A DNA stretch of 64,000 bases from Methanofollis ethanolicus (GCF_001571385.1 NZ_BCNW01000001.1:1736001-1800000); one strand, 5' to 3'; counted from the stretch's first letter, positions 33,669 to 41,993 are shown. Notes: generated by a model from the sequence alone, not told the origin. Numbers and translations are program-made.

Positions 33669-35666
33669 ATGGGAATTAACAGCTTATGTGGCGATGCACC
33701 ACTGGACAACAACCCCATCCAGTGCTTTAAGGAATTCATGGAGCAGCAAACGGGATATAAAAAGGCCCGAGAATACAAGAAATGGCGGTTTGTGGGATAT
33801 GTACTCGAACTCGGATATTCCTCTGCCACCATTATCACCTCAGATCCCTACAAAATTGCTGTCGGCGGCATACCCAGAAACTCCCTGCTCATCATGGTCC
33901 CCCGCAACTACACCGAACTCCCCCTCCATTTCACACTCCTTCGTGTCCTTGAGTCGGCCCCCACCCCCCTGAGCAGGGAAGTCCAGCAGACCTACTTTGA
34001 GTTGCAAAAGCGGTCCATGCCTGAACTCGACGTCTTTACCCAGAGCGAACTGCAGTGGGGCGCTCTCAAAACCGAAGTTCTTGGCATGTTCTACCCGAAC
34101 CCGGATAATCTGGAAAAAATTGAGTTCTCATCTGACATCAACAACTTCGTCAGCGCCCACAAATATGAGTTATATGCGCCAACTGACGAGGTTCTGCATG
34201 TTATCATCAACTCCATGGTCCCCTCTGAAAACTGTTTCCCCATTGGAAAACTTAGACTCACCGAGTGCCGCCTCCCCGTCCCCGGAACACCCTCACCAGA
34301 TGTTGAAGCCCATGTATCCACCCTTGACTTCATGGGTACACGGACGGCCATGTTCGGGAAAACCCGTCTTGGCAAGAGTAACACCATTAAAATCATTGCT
34401 CAGAGTCTCATCGAAACAACGCAGGAATCCAAGAGCGTGGGTCAGATCATCTTTGACATCAACGGAGAGTATGCAAACGACAATCCCCAGGATGGAAGTA
34501 CATCCCTGAAGAGTGTGTATACAGAGCGGTGTGAGGTGTACTCATTCAATCCCCGTCCCAATAGTGGTGCAAAGGTACTGAAGATAAACTTCTATGAGCA
34601 CCCGGATCGATCTCACCAGATTCTGGATAATCTCCTGGAGAAAGACGGGCAAAATTCTAACTATATCAAAGGGTTCAGAACCACAGAAATACCCTCCATC
34701 GAATCCCTTGAGGTAATTACAGACAGAGGAGACAAAAAACGGGCACAAAGGCGGATTCTTCTCTACTGGGCAATCCTACATAGTGCAGGATTCAAGGCAG
34801 ATGAAGAGGCGCTTAATCATAAGCTCAAAAAAATTAGTCACACTGCATCAAGCTCCTTTGATCCGCAGTATAATAAAGAATTGCGAGAGGCAGTATACAA
34901 ATCAGATAATCCACCAAAGATTGAGACATTGGATGATCTTGTCACCGAACTCGAAAAAATCCAGGAATATATCAAAGGAACAAAACAGGATGATCCCTTA
35001 CTCAAGTCATCAGGCAGTGGAAAAACCCTCTTCGACAGCGAAGACCGTGCATTACTCAATTTCTTAAAACCAAATGTGGGATCAGGACCGCGCGTCATCT
35101 ACTCATATAAGTTCTATCATGATGCCAATGCCGGGAACATCTTCAAGGATATCATCGAGGAGGTCGACAACGGAAAAACGATCATTCTTGACCTTGGAAA
35201 TGCCGATCCACGCGTCATGACCTATTACTCCGATGAACTCAGCTGGGAGGTCTTCAGGCACCAGACAGAAAAATTCACAACAAACGCATTGGGAGAGCAC
35301 TATGTCCAGCTCTACTTCGAGGAAGCGCACAACCTCTTCCCCCAAAACGATGATGTGACGACAATATACTCCCGTCTTGCCAAAGAAGGAGCGAAATACC
35401 ATATCGGCATGGTCTACTCCACTCAGTCCCCCAGCACAATCAACAAAGACCTCCTTGCACAAACAGAGAATTTCTTCATCGCCCACATGTCCTCCCGCGA
35501 TGAAGTGAAAACACTTGCGAAACTGAATGTTGCCTATGAAAACCTGCAGGAGGATATTCTCCAGACAAAAACACCGGGTTATGTGCGCATGTTAACCCGT
35601 TCACACCGTTTTGTTGTGCCTGTCCAGGTCCGGAAATTCTCTCCGATCTCACGCAAGGGGGCATAA
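33669..35666 (+). CDS. HerA-like hexameric DNA translocase (DUF87)
   Basis: A 665-residue ATPase of the HerA/FtsK superfamily. An N-terminal beta-rich domain precedes Walker A MFGKTRLGKSNTIK at about residue 229. Walker B is YFEEAHNLFPQND at about 547, and the sensor strand VYSTQSPSTINKDLL follows. Between them lies a long helical insertion, more A+T-rich than the rest. HerA hexamers pump duplex DNA and feed it to NurA; the classic pair resects DNA ends in archaeal repair. Here, in a defence island and next to a D12 methylase, the pair more likely acts in immunity. Its start is contiguous with the dam stop and the NurA gene begins 5 bases after its own stop. Confidence 0.9.
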   Translation: MGINSLCGDAPLDNNPIQCFKEFMEQQTGYKKAREYKKWRFVGYVLELGYSSATIITSDPYKIAVGGIPRNSLLIMVPRNYTELPLHFTLLRVLESAPTPLSREVQQTYFELQKRSMPELDVFTQSELQWGALKTEVLGMFYPNPDNLEKIEFSSDINNFVSAHKYELYAPTDEVLHVIINSMVPSENCFPIGKLRLTECRLPVPGTPSPDVEAHVSTLDFMGTRTAMFGKTRLGKSNTIKIIAQSLIETTQESKSVGQIIFDINGEYANDNPQDGSTSLKSVYTERCEVYSFNPRPNSGAKVLKINFYEHPDRSHQILDNLLEKDGQNSNYIKGFRTTEIPSIESLEVITDRGDKKRAQRRILLYWAILHSAGFKADEEALNHKLKKISHTASSSFDPQYNKELREAVYKSDNPPKIETLDDLVTELEKIQEYIKGTKQDDPLLKSSGSGKTLFDSEDRALLNFLKPNVGSGPRVIYSYKFYHDANAGNIFKDIIEEVDNGKTIILDLGNADPRVMTYYSDELSWEVFRHQTEKFTTNALGEHYVQLYFEEAHNLFPQNDDVTTIYSRLAKEGAKYHIGMVYSTQSPSTINKDLLAQTENFFIAHMSSRDEVKTLAKLNVAYENLQEDILQTKTPGYVRMLTRSHRFVVPVQVRKFSPISRKGA

Positions 35667-35671
35667 GCACT

Positions 35672-36997
35672 ATGCCATATCAGGGTGGATCTCGGTTACC
35701 GGGGGAACATTCAAGCAGGACCGCTCATCTGGAGGTACTCCAGAGTCCTCTGGTGAAGATGTTAGTAGAGAGTTTTAAAAAACCGACTGCATCAGAGGAA
35801 TACAGAGATCCGGGTTGGGTCACACTGCCAGAAGGGGGTAAACCCCTCAAGTACATTTTTGGCGTGGACGGTTCGTATCAGACCGTACGCTCGGACACAT
35901 CGCCGTATTCATCAATTGGTTTCGTGAAGACCGCCCTCATGAAGTTGGACACGCACGCTCTTTCAAAACTGGATAAAGAAAACCCCCATCCTCTTATGGT
36001 TCAGGATATTCTCCAGGATTCTGTGGTGTATCATGCAACCGCATTTCCCCTCCAGAATGTCTGGGTTCCCGGCATGAACAATTATCACGCAATTCGGAAG
36101 ATCGTGTACGAATCCATCAAAGACAAGTCGTCCCATATGGAGGGCGAGGTCATGGAGACCTTCAAATGGATAGTATACGAAAAGTGGAGCGGAAAAAAGA
36201 AGGAACTACCCGTTTTTCAATGTCCCCATTGTCATCAAAATGTTGCCACTCTTCCCTATGATAGTGAAAAGGGTTTTTGTGAGAATTGCAAGAATGAAAT
36301 CTATATTACCGACATGCTCGGTTTTCATCTGGACATGGGGGACGACACCGCCCCGGAAGGTATACCTTCCACATATATGACCATTCATGAAACTCTGCTG
36401 TTGTTCACAGCAATACACTACTTTTGGGAACACCAGCGAAACCTCATTTCACAGTGTCTTTTTGTGAAGGATGGGCCTCTTTCTGTTCGTGCCCAGTACT
36501 CCAAACTTGTGGAGCCCATTCGGAGGTTCCTGGCATATGCCCGGGATCAGGGGTATCCTGTGCACATAATTGGGCAGGAAAAGTCAGGAACTTTTTTTGA
36601 CCATCTCAAGTTCATTGAAAGAGATGCTCCTGCAAATTCAATGTTCCTTCCCCAAGACCACTACATAAAAGGACAGATTCAGCATCGCCCTCTCGATGGA
36701 GCGGAATATGGGAAGGACACAAATTATGGTGCCAAGGTGTTCCTAAAAATTGATGACTACACTACCATGGTATTGAATGTGCCCTTTGGCGATTTTACGG
36801 CAAATCCTCACCCTGAAGACCTCATCGGATTGAAAAATATTGTTGCAACAATACCTCAGATCATCAGTTACCGACATGAAGGGGGGTTGATTCCCATAGA
36901 ACTTGCACATGGAGTCGTGTCTCTGTCAACCTACCCCTCAGCTCGCATTCTCAAGTTGTTCACCGATTCGTGTCAGAACGGGACTGGGTCGTCATGA
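35672..36997 (+). CDS. NurA-domain nuclease with zinc-ribbon insert
   Basis: A 441-residue NurA-family nuclease. The first catalytic segment reads IFGVDGSYQTVR (VDGS near residue 65) and the second is CLFVKDGPLSVR (near 264), both matching the NurA metal-binding acids. Between them lies a CPHC...CENC zinc-ribbon insertion (about residues 184-210), not present in minimal NurA proteins. NurA forms a dimer on top of the HerA hexamer and cuts DNA as it is pumped. The gene closes the dam-herA-nurA unit. The zinc insert may serve dimerisation or contact with the methylase. After it the sequence returns toward chromosomal composition. Confidence 0.87.
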   Translation: MPYQGGSRLPGEHSSRTAHLEVLQSPLVKMLVESFKKPTASEEYRDPGWVTLPEGGKPLKYIFGVDGSYQTVRSDTSPYSSIGFVKTALMKLDTHALSKLDKENPHPLMVQDILQDSVVYHATAFPLQNVWVPGMNNYHAIRKIVYESIKDKSSHMEGEVMETFKWIVYEKWSGKKKELPVFQCPHCHQNVATLPYDSEKGFCENCKNEIYITDMLGFHLDMGDDTAPEGIPSTYMTIHETLLLFTAIHYFWEHQRNLISQCLFVKDGPLSVRAQYSKLVEPIRRFLAYARDQGYPVHIIGQEKSGTFFDHLKFIERDAPANSMFLPQDHYIKGQIQHRPLDGAEYGKDTNYGAKVFLKIDDYTTMVLNVPFGDFTANPHPEDLIGLKNIVATIPQIISYRHEGGLIPIELAHGVVSLSTYPSARILKLFTDSCQNGTGSS

Positions 36998-37108
36998 CGA
37001 AGTTGAATCTCTCCCATTTTCTCTCTCCATCATCACCACATTCCTCAGTGTTCCATACCGCCTTACCCACCCTTCTGGGAAATACCTCTCAGGGGACCCA
37101 AGATTCTC

Positions 37109-37600
37109 TCATTCAAATACTCCCTCCCCAACCCCCCCCATAACATCCGCAAAATCCCCCACCTCAAGGTAGAAGATCCGCAGCCGCCGCGGGTACGCGT
37201 CCTCCCATCCCTCCGCCACCTCCAAGATCCCGCGGTGGTCCCCGTTCCCGTAGGCGATCGTCCCCACCTCCTCCCACTGGTTTCGCCGAGCGAGGGAGAG
37301 CACGACCCAGGTGAAATACTCAGTATGCCGGGAATACCCAACCTCGACCCGTTCACGCACGGCGAGGAGAGAGGCCGCACTGCCTCATCGTCTCCCTGCA
37401 CCGACAAAAGACCACCATGCCATCGAGGTTGTCCACGTGGTTGGCGATCGAGTCGTGCTCCAGGGAGACGAGGACCCTGGTGCAGCGCCTCACGTGACAG
37501 GACGGCCGCCGGCATTGCGACGCGAAAAGATCCGGGGCCACCCAAAAATACCCCCCCTGGCCTCCTTCTTTTGATCCGATCCTGACGAGGCATGCAATCA
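37109..37600 (-). pseudogene. frameshifted conserved hypothetical protein
   Basis: Two minus-strand frames join into one plausible protein. The first carries FASQCRRPSCHVRRCTRVLV then DNLDGMVVFCRCRETM and breaks near 37385. The second continues SLLAVRERVEVGYSRHTEYF, then TWVVLSLARRNQWEEVGTIA, and ends in GWEDAYPRRLRIFYLEVGDF. The cysteine-rich start looks like a zinc-binding part. I believe that intact versions occur in related methanogens, but I cannot name the family. One indel explains the break. The rest of 36998-37743 has no gene; ahead of the next operon are TATA-like stretches near 37635 and 37708. Confidence 0.5.
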
Positions 37601-37743
37601 GCCATCTGGTCCCTCTCGCCCGGCGCATCCGCAAGGTATATATTCGCCGCATGCTAGTATGAGTATACTGTGACAACACGTAGAGAAAAAATGGATAACT
37701 CCACTACTATACGACAAACTGCAAACTGCAGAGGGGAGAGACC

Positions 37744-38334
37744 ATGACCCCCACAACACCCCTCAAAAACCTTCTCATCGGGGGAAAAATCCTCCGCGGC
37801 GCCCACACAGGGAAACCCACCTCAGAGAGCGACCCCCTGTACCCGGTGGTGGGCATCAGGGCGCTGGCTGAGGACGGCACCGTCGACCACGACAACGTCG
37901 AGCACCTCGCGGTCAGGAACGAGACTGACATCGAGCGTTCCCGCATCCAAGCAGGCGACGTCCTCCTCTCGATGCGGGGGCAGTTCCGCGCAGCCCTTGC
38001 CGACGAAAAGTGCGAGGGCCATATCCTCTCCCAGAACCTCGTCATCCTCAGGTTCAGGGAGGAGGCCGACGCAGCCCTGATGGTCGAGTACTTCAACAGC
38101 CAGCAGGGGAGGGACGCCCTCGCCGCCCTCTCCCGCGGGACGGCGCTGCCCCTCCTCTCCATCATGGCCCTGGAGACGCTGGAGGTCCCGGCCCTCGGCG
38201 GAGCAGACCGGGAAGACCTGGCCGCGTGCCTGGCCGCATACCGGGAGTACGAGGCCCTCGCACACGAGGAGGCGGAGCTGACAGCGCAGATCAGAGACGC
38301 ACTGGTCGCGGAGTACCTGGGGGTGCGGCAGTGA
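37744..38334 (+). CDS. single-TRD Type I specificity-like protein
   Basis: A 196-residue protein resembling half of a Type I HsdS subunit: one target recognition domain followed by a helical spacer. Typical elements include YPVVGIRALAEDG, IQAGDVLLSMRGQFRAAL and EGHILSQNLVILRF, ending with the helical EELTAQIRDALV-like tail. Half-size S subunits act as dimers and recognise symmetric sites. The gene overlaps the next one as GTGA, so the products are made together. No HsdR gene is found in the cluster. It may guide the methyltransferase-like partner to DNA without modifying it. A TATA-like CTACTATAC lies about 30 bases upstream of the start. Confidence 0.8.
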   Translation: MTPTTPLKNLLIGGKILRGAHTGKPTSESDPLYPVVGIRALAEDGTVDHDNVEHLAVRNETDIERSRIQAGDVLLSMRGQFRAALADEKCEGHILSQNLVILRFREEADAALMVEYFNSQQGRDALAALSRGTALPLLSIMALETLEVPALGGADREDLAACLAAYREYEALAHEEAELTAQIRDALVAEYLGVRQ

Positions 38335-39713
38335 CCGACCTTGAGTCCCGGGCGTTCAGAGAGAGCGTATTTCATATCGTCTCCCTGCTCCAGAGCGACC
38401 TCGACGCACGAGACCACCCGAAGGCCCTCACCAGTCTCCTCGCCCTCAAACGCGCGGCAGACCTGAGGGCCGCAGGCGACCTCACCGGCTTTCTTGCCTG
38501 CGCCCCGGTCTGGGACGAGATACGCACCGCACAGAGTCCGGGGGAAGCGTTGACCGCGGCATATTCCCGTCTGGAAGAGGCACACCCCGGTGGAGAGACC
38601 TGGTTCGACGCCCTGATATTCAGCCCGAAGAGGGACAGTCTCTGGAGGGAGGTCGCCGCCATCATCTCGGAGTTCTCATTCCAGGACACCGACCCCGGGG
38701 CCTTCTCCGAGATGCTCCTCCAGTTCTACCGCGAGGGCCCCGGCTCCTTCGAGACCCCGCACGACCTTGCCCGCCTCCTCGCCGGCCTGCTGGCGCCGGA
38801 GAGAGGGGCGTCCGTCCTCGACCCCTTCTGTCAGGACGGGACGGTCCTGACCGAGGCGGCCAGAGAGCACGGGACGAGAGGCATCACCCTCTACGCCCAG
38901 ACCCCGAACGACCACAGCAGGCTGGTCACGGCCCTCAACCTCCTCGTGCACAACTGCCCTGACGTGCACATCGCCACCGGCGACCCCATCCTGACGCCAT
39001 CGTTCGTGCAGGACGACCGGCGCCTCACGCTCTTCGACCGGGTCGTCGGCACCGTCCCCGCGGGTGCCATGGACTGGGGGTCTGAGGTCCTGCAGCACGA
39101 CCCCTATGTCAGGTTCATCTACGGCGTCCCGCCGCGGACGAGCAGGGACTTTGCGTACCTCAGCCACGCCATCGCCTCCCTTGCCGACGGCGGGAGGCTG
39201 GTGGCCGTCGTCCCGGCGGGCATCCTCTTCAGGAGCGCGAGGACGGAGAAAAAGATCCGGGCGAACATCATCCACAAAGACCGCGTCGAGGCGGTCATCG
39301 CCCTGCCGCCCCGGATCTTCCCCGCGACGGCGGTGCCGTTCGCGGTCCTCGTCATCGCCACGGGCAAGGCGGCGGAGAGGCAGGGCAGGACGGTCTTCAT
39401 CGACGCAACCGGGTTGTTCCTGGCGGGGAGGGGGCGGAACATCCTCAGAGACGAGGACATCACGACAGTCCTTGACGCCTACACCTCCTTCAAAGAGATC
39501 GAGGGCTTCAGCGCCGTGGCGACCACCGACGAGATCGCGGAGAACGACTTCACCCTGGAGGTCTCGCGCTACGTCCTCCCCGTGGAGGAGAAGGTCGAAA
39601 AAATCGACCTCGACGCCACCCTCGCAGACCTCGACGAGGTCAGGAGAAAGAAGGCGGAGGCCCTCGACCGTTTCCTGGCGAGCGTCGCACGCCTGAAGGA
39701 GACGCGGAGATAG
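38331..39713 (+). CDS. HsdM-like N6-methyltransferase lacking the NPPF motif
   Basis: A 460-residue protein with the HsdM architecture: helical N-domain, Rossmann-type domain, helical tail. The AdoMet motif is present in changed form, VLDPFCQDGTVLTEA (about residue 161). The catalytic motif IV, normally NPPF after a strand like FDVVLA, here reads FDRVVGTVPAGAMDWG. Asn and both Pro are not conserved, so adenine methylation is unlikely. The later VAVVPAGILFRSARTEKKIR and EAVIALPPRIFPATAVPFAV segments are well kept. The start is GTG 38331, overlapping the specificity gene. A catalytically dead M bound to a TRD subunit suggests a DNA-binding sensor; this is inference. Confidence 0.82.
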   Translation: MTDLESRAFRESVFHIVSLLQSDLDARDHPKALTSLLALKRAADLRAAGDLTGFLACAPVWDEIRTAQSPGEALTAAYSRLEEAHPGGETWFDALIFSPKRDSLWREVAAIISEFSFQDTDPGAFSEMLLQFYREGPGSFETPHDLARLLAGLLAPERGASVLDPFCQDGTVLTEAAREHGTRGITLYAQTPNDHSRLVTALNLLVHNCPDVHIATGDPILTPSFVQDDRRLTLFDRVVGTVPAGAMDWGSEVLQHDPYVRFIYGVPPRTSRDFAYLSHAIASLADGGRLVAVVPAGILFRSARTEKKIRANIIHKDRVEAVIALPPRIFPATAVPFAVLVIATGKAAERQGRTVFIDATGLFLAGRGRNILRDEDITTVLDAYTSFKEIEGFSAVATTDEIAENDFTLEVSRYVLPVEEKVEKIDLDATLADLDEVRRKKAEALDRFLASVARLKETRR

Positions 39714-39745
39714 ACAGGACCGGAGGCTGACTATGTGAGAGGCAC

Positions 39746-39814
39746 ATGCTAGAAGTACCGGAGGTGCCGCTTAGCGAGGCACCGAGAGACGAATCGACAG
39801 AAGACAGCATATAA
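39746..39814 (+). CDS. possible 22-residue micro-ORF
   Basis: ATG 39746 opens a short frame reading MLEVPEVPLSEAPRDESTED and then SI. It lies in the 216-base gap before the histidine kinase gene. There is no clear ribosome-binding site. Its only support is the unusual series of small frames here, so it is weak. Confidence 0.15.
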   Translation: MLEVPEVPLSEAPRDESTEDSI

Positions 39815-39822
39815 CGATAATT

Positions 39823-39933
39823 ATGACCGAAAAAAGGATTACCTATACCGGAGGCGCCGCCTGGAGGGTGCCTTCAGCGGAAAAGAAGAGAAAACAGAGC
39901 GCACACCCGCACAAAAGGACGTGGCCTGCATGA
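39823..39933 (+). CDS. possible 36-residue leader peptide of the kinase gene
   Basis: ATG 39823 opens a frame of 36 basic codons (start MTEKRITYTGGAAWRV). Its TGA (39931-39933) overlaps the kinase ATG at 39930 as ATGA. Such overlaps usually mean translational coupling, so the frame may control kinase translation or encode a small protein. No homologue is known to me. Confidence 0.3.
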   Translation: MTEKRITYTGGAAWRVPSAEKKRKQSAHPHKRTWPA

Positions 39934-40610
39934 CACCGGACGACGACGAAAGCCTCAGGTCGGCACATGAGAAGATGACCCTGATGAGCCGCACGGCCTT
40001 CCATGACATACTCAATCTGGCCTCTGCGGCCCGGGAATACGATGAGTTTATCGCCGGCGAGCTGCGGAAATACCCCGAACTGTACAGGCACCATATGTGC
40101 ATGATGAGAGTGGTGGGCGGCATACAGTGGAACGCCGAGACCGCCGGGTCCTACCTGAGCCAGGGTGTACCCCCTTCGACCTGGCTCCCCCTCCAGGACG
40201 TGGTCGGGGAAGCAGCGGCCGCAGTCCCCCACGACCATGTCGACCTCGTGGTCGACGTCGGAAACGCCGAGGTCTACGCCGATGAGCTGTTGAAGAAGGT
40301 GTTTTTCTGCCTGGTCGAGAACGCGCTGTCCCATGGCGGAAAGGTCTCGAAGATTGAGATCGCATTCTCCGAAGACGAGGCCGGGGGCAGGATCACCGTT
40401 GTGGACGACGGCTGCGGGATCCCCGCACAGAACAAGTCCCGGATCTTCGGCCAGGGCTTCGGGAGCCACACGGGCATGGGCCTCTTCTTCACCCGGAGGG
40501 CCCTGAGCATCCTCAGGTTCTCGATCCGGGAGAACGGGAGGGAGGGGTATGGTGCCCGGTTTGAGATCCGAGTCCCCCCGGGGTTGTACCACTCCCGCAG
40601 GAACACCTGA
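39930..40610 (+). CDS. small soluble histidine kinase
   Basis: A 226-residue GHKL-type kinase without sensor or membrane parts. H25 in TAFHDILNLASA is the likely phosphorylation site; methanogen kinases usually have RHDILN here. The ATP-binding domain shows the N box LVENALSH (N131), the G1 box VVDDGCGIP (D160), the F-like IFGQGFG and the G2 box GMGLFF (182-187). No response regulator gene lies in the window, so the partner may be the unknown protein or the CHAT-like protein downstream, or elsewhere. ATG 39930 overlaps a 36-codon frame; GTG 39921 is an alternative start. It sits between a dead-MTase operon and a protease-like gene. Confidence 0.85.
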   Translation: MTPDDDESLRSAHEKMTLMSRTAFHDILNLASAAREYDEFIAGELRKYPELYRHHMCMMRVVGGIQWNAETAGSYLSQGVPPSTWLPLQDVVGEAAAAVPHDHVDLVVDVGNAEVYADELLKKVFFCLVENALSHGGKVSKIEIAFSEDEAGGRITVVDDGCGIPAQNKSRIFGQGFGSHTGMGLFFTRRALSILRFSIRENGREGYGARFEIRVPPGLYHSRRNT

Positions 40611-40685
40611 TATTTTCGTCGGTACGGAAGGTCGGAGGCCCTGATCCCGCCGGGAGCACGGGCAGAACATAACGTGAGGTGGATT

Positions 40686-40778
40686 ATGGAAGGATCAAAC
40701 AGTAGCGGACGCGCCGTCTCTATCGGCGCAGGAAGGGGAGGAGAACAGGACGTCGCCGGAGGGCAGGCCCATGCCTGA
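40686..40778 (+). CDS. possible 30-residue leader peptide
   Basis: ATG 40686 opens a Gly/Ala-rich frame (MEGSNSSGRAVSIGAG at its start). Its TGA (40776-40778) overlaps the next gene's ATG at 40771 by eight bases. This repeats the arrangement seen upstream of the kinase gene. Confidence 0.3.
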   Translation: MEGSNSSGRAVSIGAGRGGEQDVAGGQAHA

Positions 40779-41460
40779 GGGTGACTGCAATTGCGGCCCC
40801 ACCGCCATCCCCTGCTTCGGGCAGGTGGTCAGCGGGTTGTCGGCCGACTTCAGGGACGGTTTTCTGCCGGAGGCAGTGGGCCGCAACCCCGCGGAGGAGT
40901 GGGAGATCTACTGCGGTGTCCGGTCCCTCCTCCCGAAGGAGCCGCGGTGCACGGCCACCGCCTTTGTCCGCCGCTTTATCAAAAATGCGGGGCTGGCGCC
41001 CGCCGAAGAGCACGCCGTATATCTCGCCAGGGCTGCGGCGGTCGTCGGCGTCCTTGCCCGGCTGGACAGCACCCTCTTTGAAGATGATGAGGTGCCCCGG
41101 AAAAAGAAAAACCTGTTCACCCGAGGGCTTGAGATGGCCCTGTGGCGCGGCGAGGACGATGCCGGACTCCCGTTCCCCGGAGCGGAGGAAGTGTGCAGCA
41201 CCCTCCTGGGTGTGCCCTCCGGGAGCGGGGAAAAGAACCTGCGGGGCATGGTCATCGTCCGGGGGGTGTACCGCATGATGAGGAGGCACTACCAGGAGGA
41301 GGGGGACCTGCCGGCATTCGAGGAGGTCGCAACGGGTTTTGGCATCACCGCGGCGATGCCGCTCTTCCCGCTGTGCTTCCTCACCTGGGCGCAGGTGAAG
41401 GCCCTCAGGGACAGGAACGCCGGGTTGATGGACACGACACCCGGAGAGAAGGCGGACTGA
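40771..41460 (+). CDS. unknown helical protein between kinase and CHAT-like genes
   Basis: A 229-residue soluble protein that I do not recognise. The N-terminus has three cysteines (C6, C8, C15) in a short stretch. The rest reads as helical with features like ATAFVRRFIKNAGL, a basic PRKKKNLFTRG linker near residue 110, and MVIVRGVYRMMRRHYQEEGD. It may be an adaptor or the target of the upstream kinase; neither is shown. Its start overlaps a 30-codon frame, and the CHAT-like gene begins 5 bases after its stop, so it and the CHAT-like protein are certainly coexpressed. Codon use matches the G+C-rich chromosome. Confidence 0.7.
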   Translation: MPEGDCNCGPTAIPCFGQVVSGLSADFRDGFLPEAVGRNPAEEWEIYCGVRSLLPKEPRCTATAFVRRFIKNAGLAPAEEHAVYLARAAAVVGVLARLDSTLFEDDEVPRKKKNLFTRGLEMALWRGEDDAGLPFPGAEEVCSTLLGVPSGSGEKNLRGMVIVRGVYRMMRRHYQEEGDLPAFEEVATGFGITAAMPLFPLCFLTWAQVKALRDRNAGLMDTTPGEKAD

Positions 41461-41465
41461 GGGCC

Positions 41466-41993
41466 ATGCCCCTTGCAATCCTCGAGTGCGTCCCGAAGGG
41501 CGACGGCAGGCAGGAGGGGCAGATGCTCTCCGGGTTCCTCCGCATGGGAGGGCCGGAGGTGGCGTCCCTCTTCACCTTCTCCACCCGGAGGGACCTGACC
41601 GCGTTCCTGGAGGACGGTGCGGGCCTGCAGGGCTACAGCCACGTCCACCTGAGCGGGCACGGGAGGGCGAGAGGGGTCGGCGTCCCTTACTTTAAACTGC
41701 CCCGCGGGCGGATGTTCGCGGAGGACTTCCCGGAGGGGTGCTTTGCGGGGAAGGCAGTCGCATTCTCGGCATGCGAACTGGGCCGGCGGCGTTTCATCGA
41801 CCCGTTCAAGAGGCGGACCGGGGCGCGGGTCGTCGTCGCCCCGCAGAGGAAGGTCCTGTTCCTGGACGCGGCAGTCTGGTTCGTGCACTACTACTATTTT
41901 CTGCTGCAGCACGGGACCATGGACGTAACGGCCTTCGAGAGGACTGAGGCGTCTCTCCGGCTGTACGTGAGAGGGGCGTTTCGGTACATGTGA
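41466..41993 (+). CDS. CHAT/caspase-like cysteine protease
   Basis: A 175-residue protein with the hallmark of clan CD proteases of the CHAT type. The catalytic His is H65 in YSHVHLSGHG, at the end of a hydrophobic strand. The catalytic Cys is C103 in GKAVAFSACELGRR. Next comes GARVVVAPQRKVLF, corresponding to the conserved GA-strand after the Cys, and a final FHYYYF-like helix (VHYYYFLLQHG). Only the protease core is present, with no sensor domain. In bacteria and archaea such proteases are often effectors of conflict or cell-death systems, switched on by a partner. Here the partners may be the kinase and the unknown protein upstream. Confidence 0.75.
   Translation: MPLAILECVPKGDGRQEGQMLSGFLRMGGPEVASLFTFSTRRDLTAFLEDGAGLQGYSHVHLSGHGRARGVGVPYFKLPRGRMFAEDFPEGCFAGKAVAFSACELGRRRFIDPFKRRTGARVVVAPQRKVLFLDAAVWFVHYYYFLLQHGTMDVTAFERTEASLRLYVRGAFRYM

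Noticed and set aside
39714-39929. A possible small RNA gene in the gap before the kinase gene.
   Set aside because: Short repeats (ACCGGAGG-type) occur, but no stable long stem or promoter-terminator pair could be drawn.
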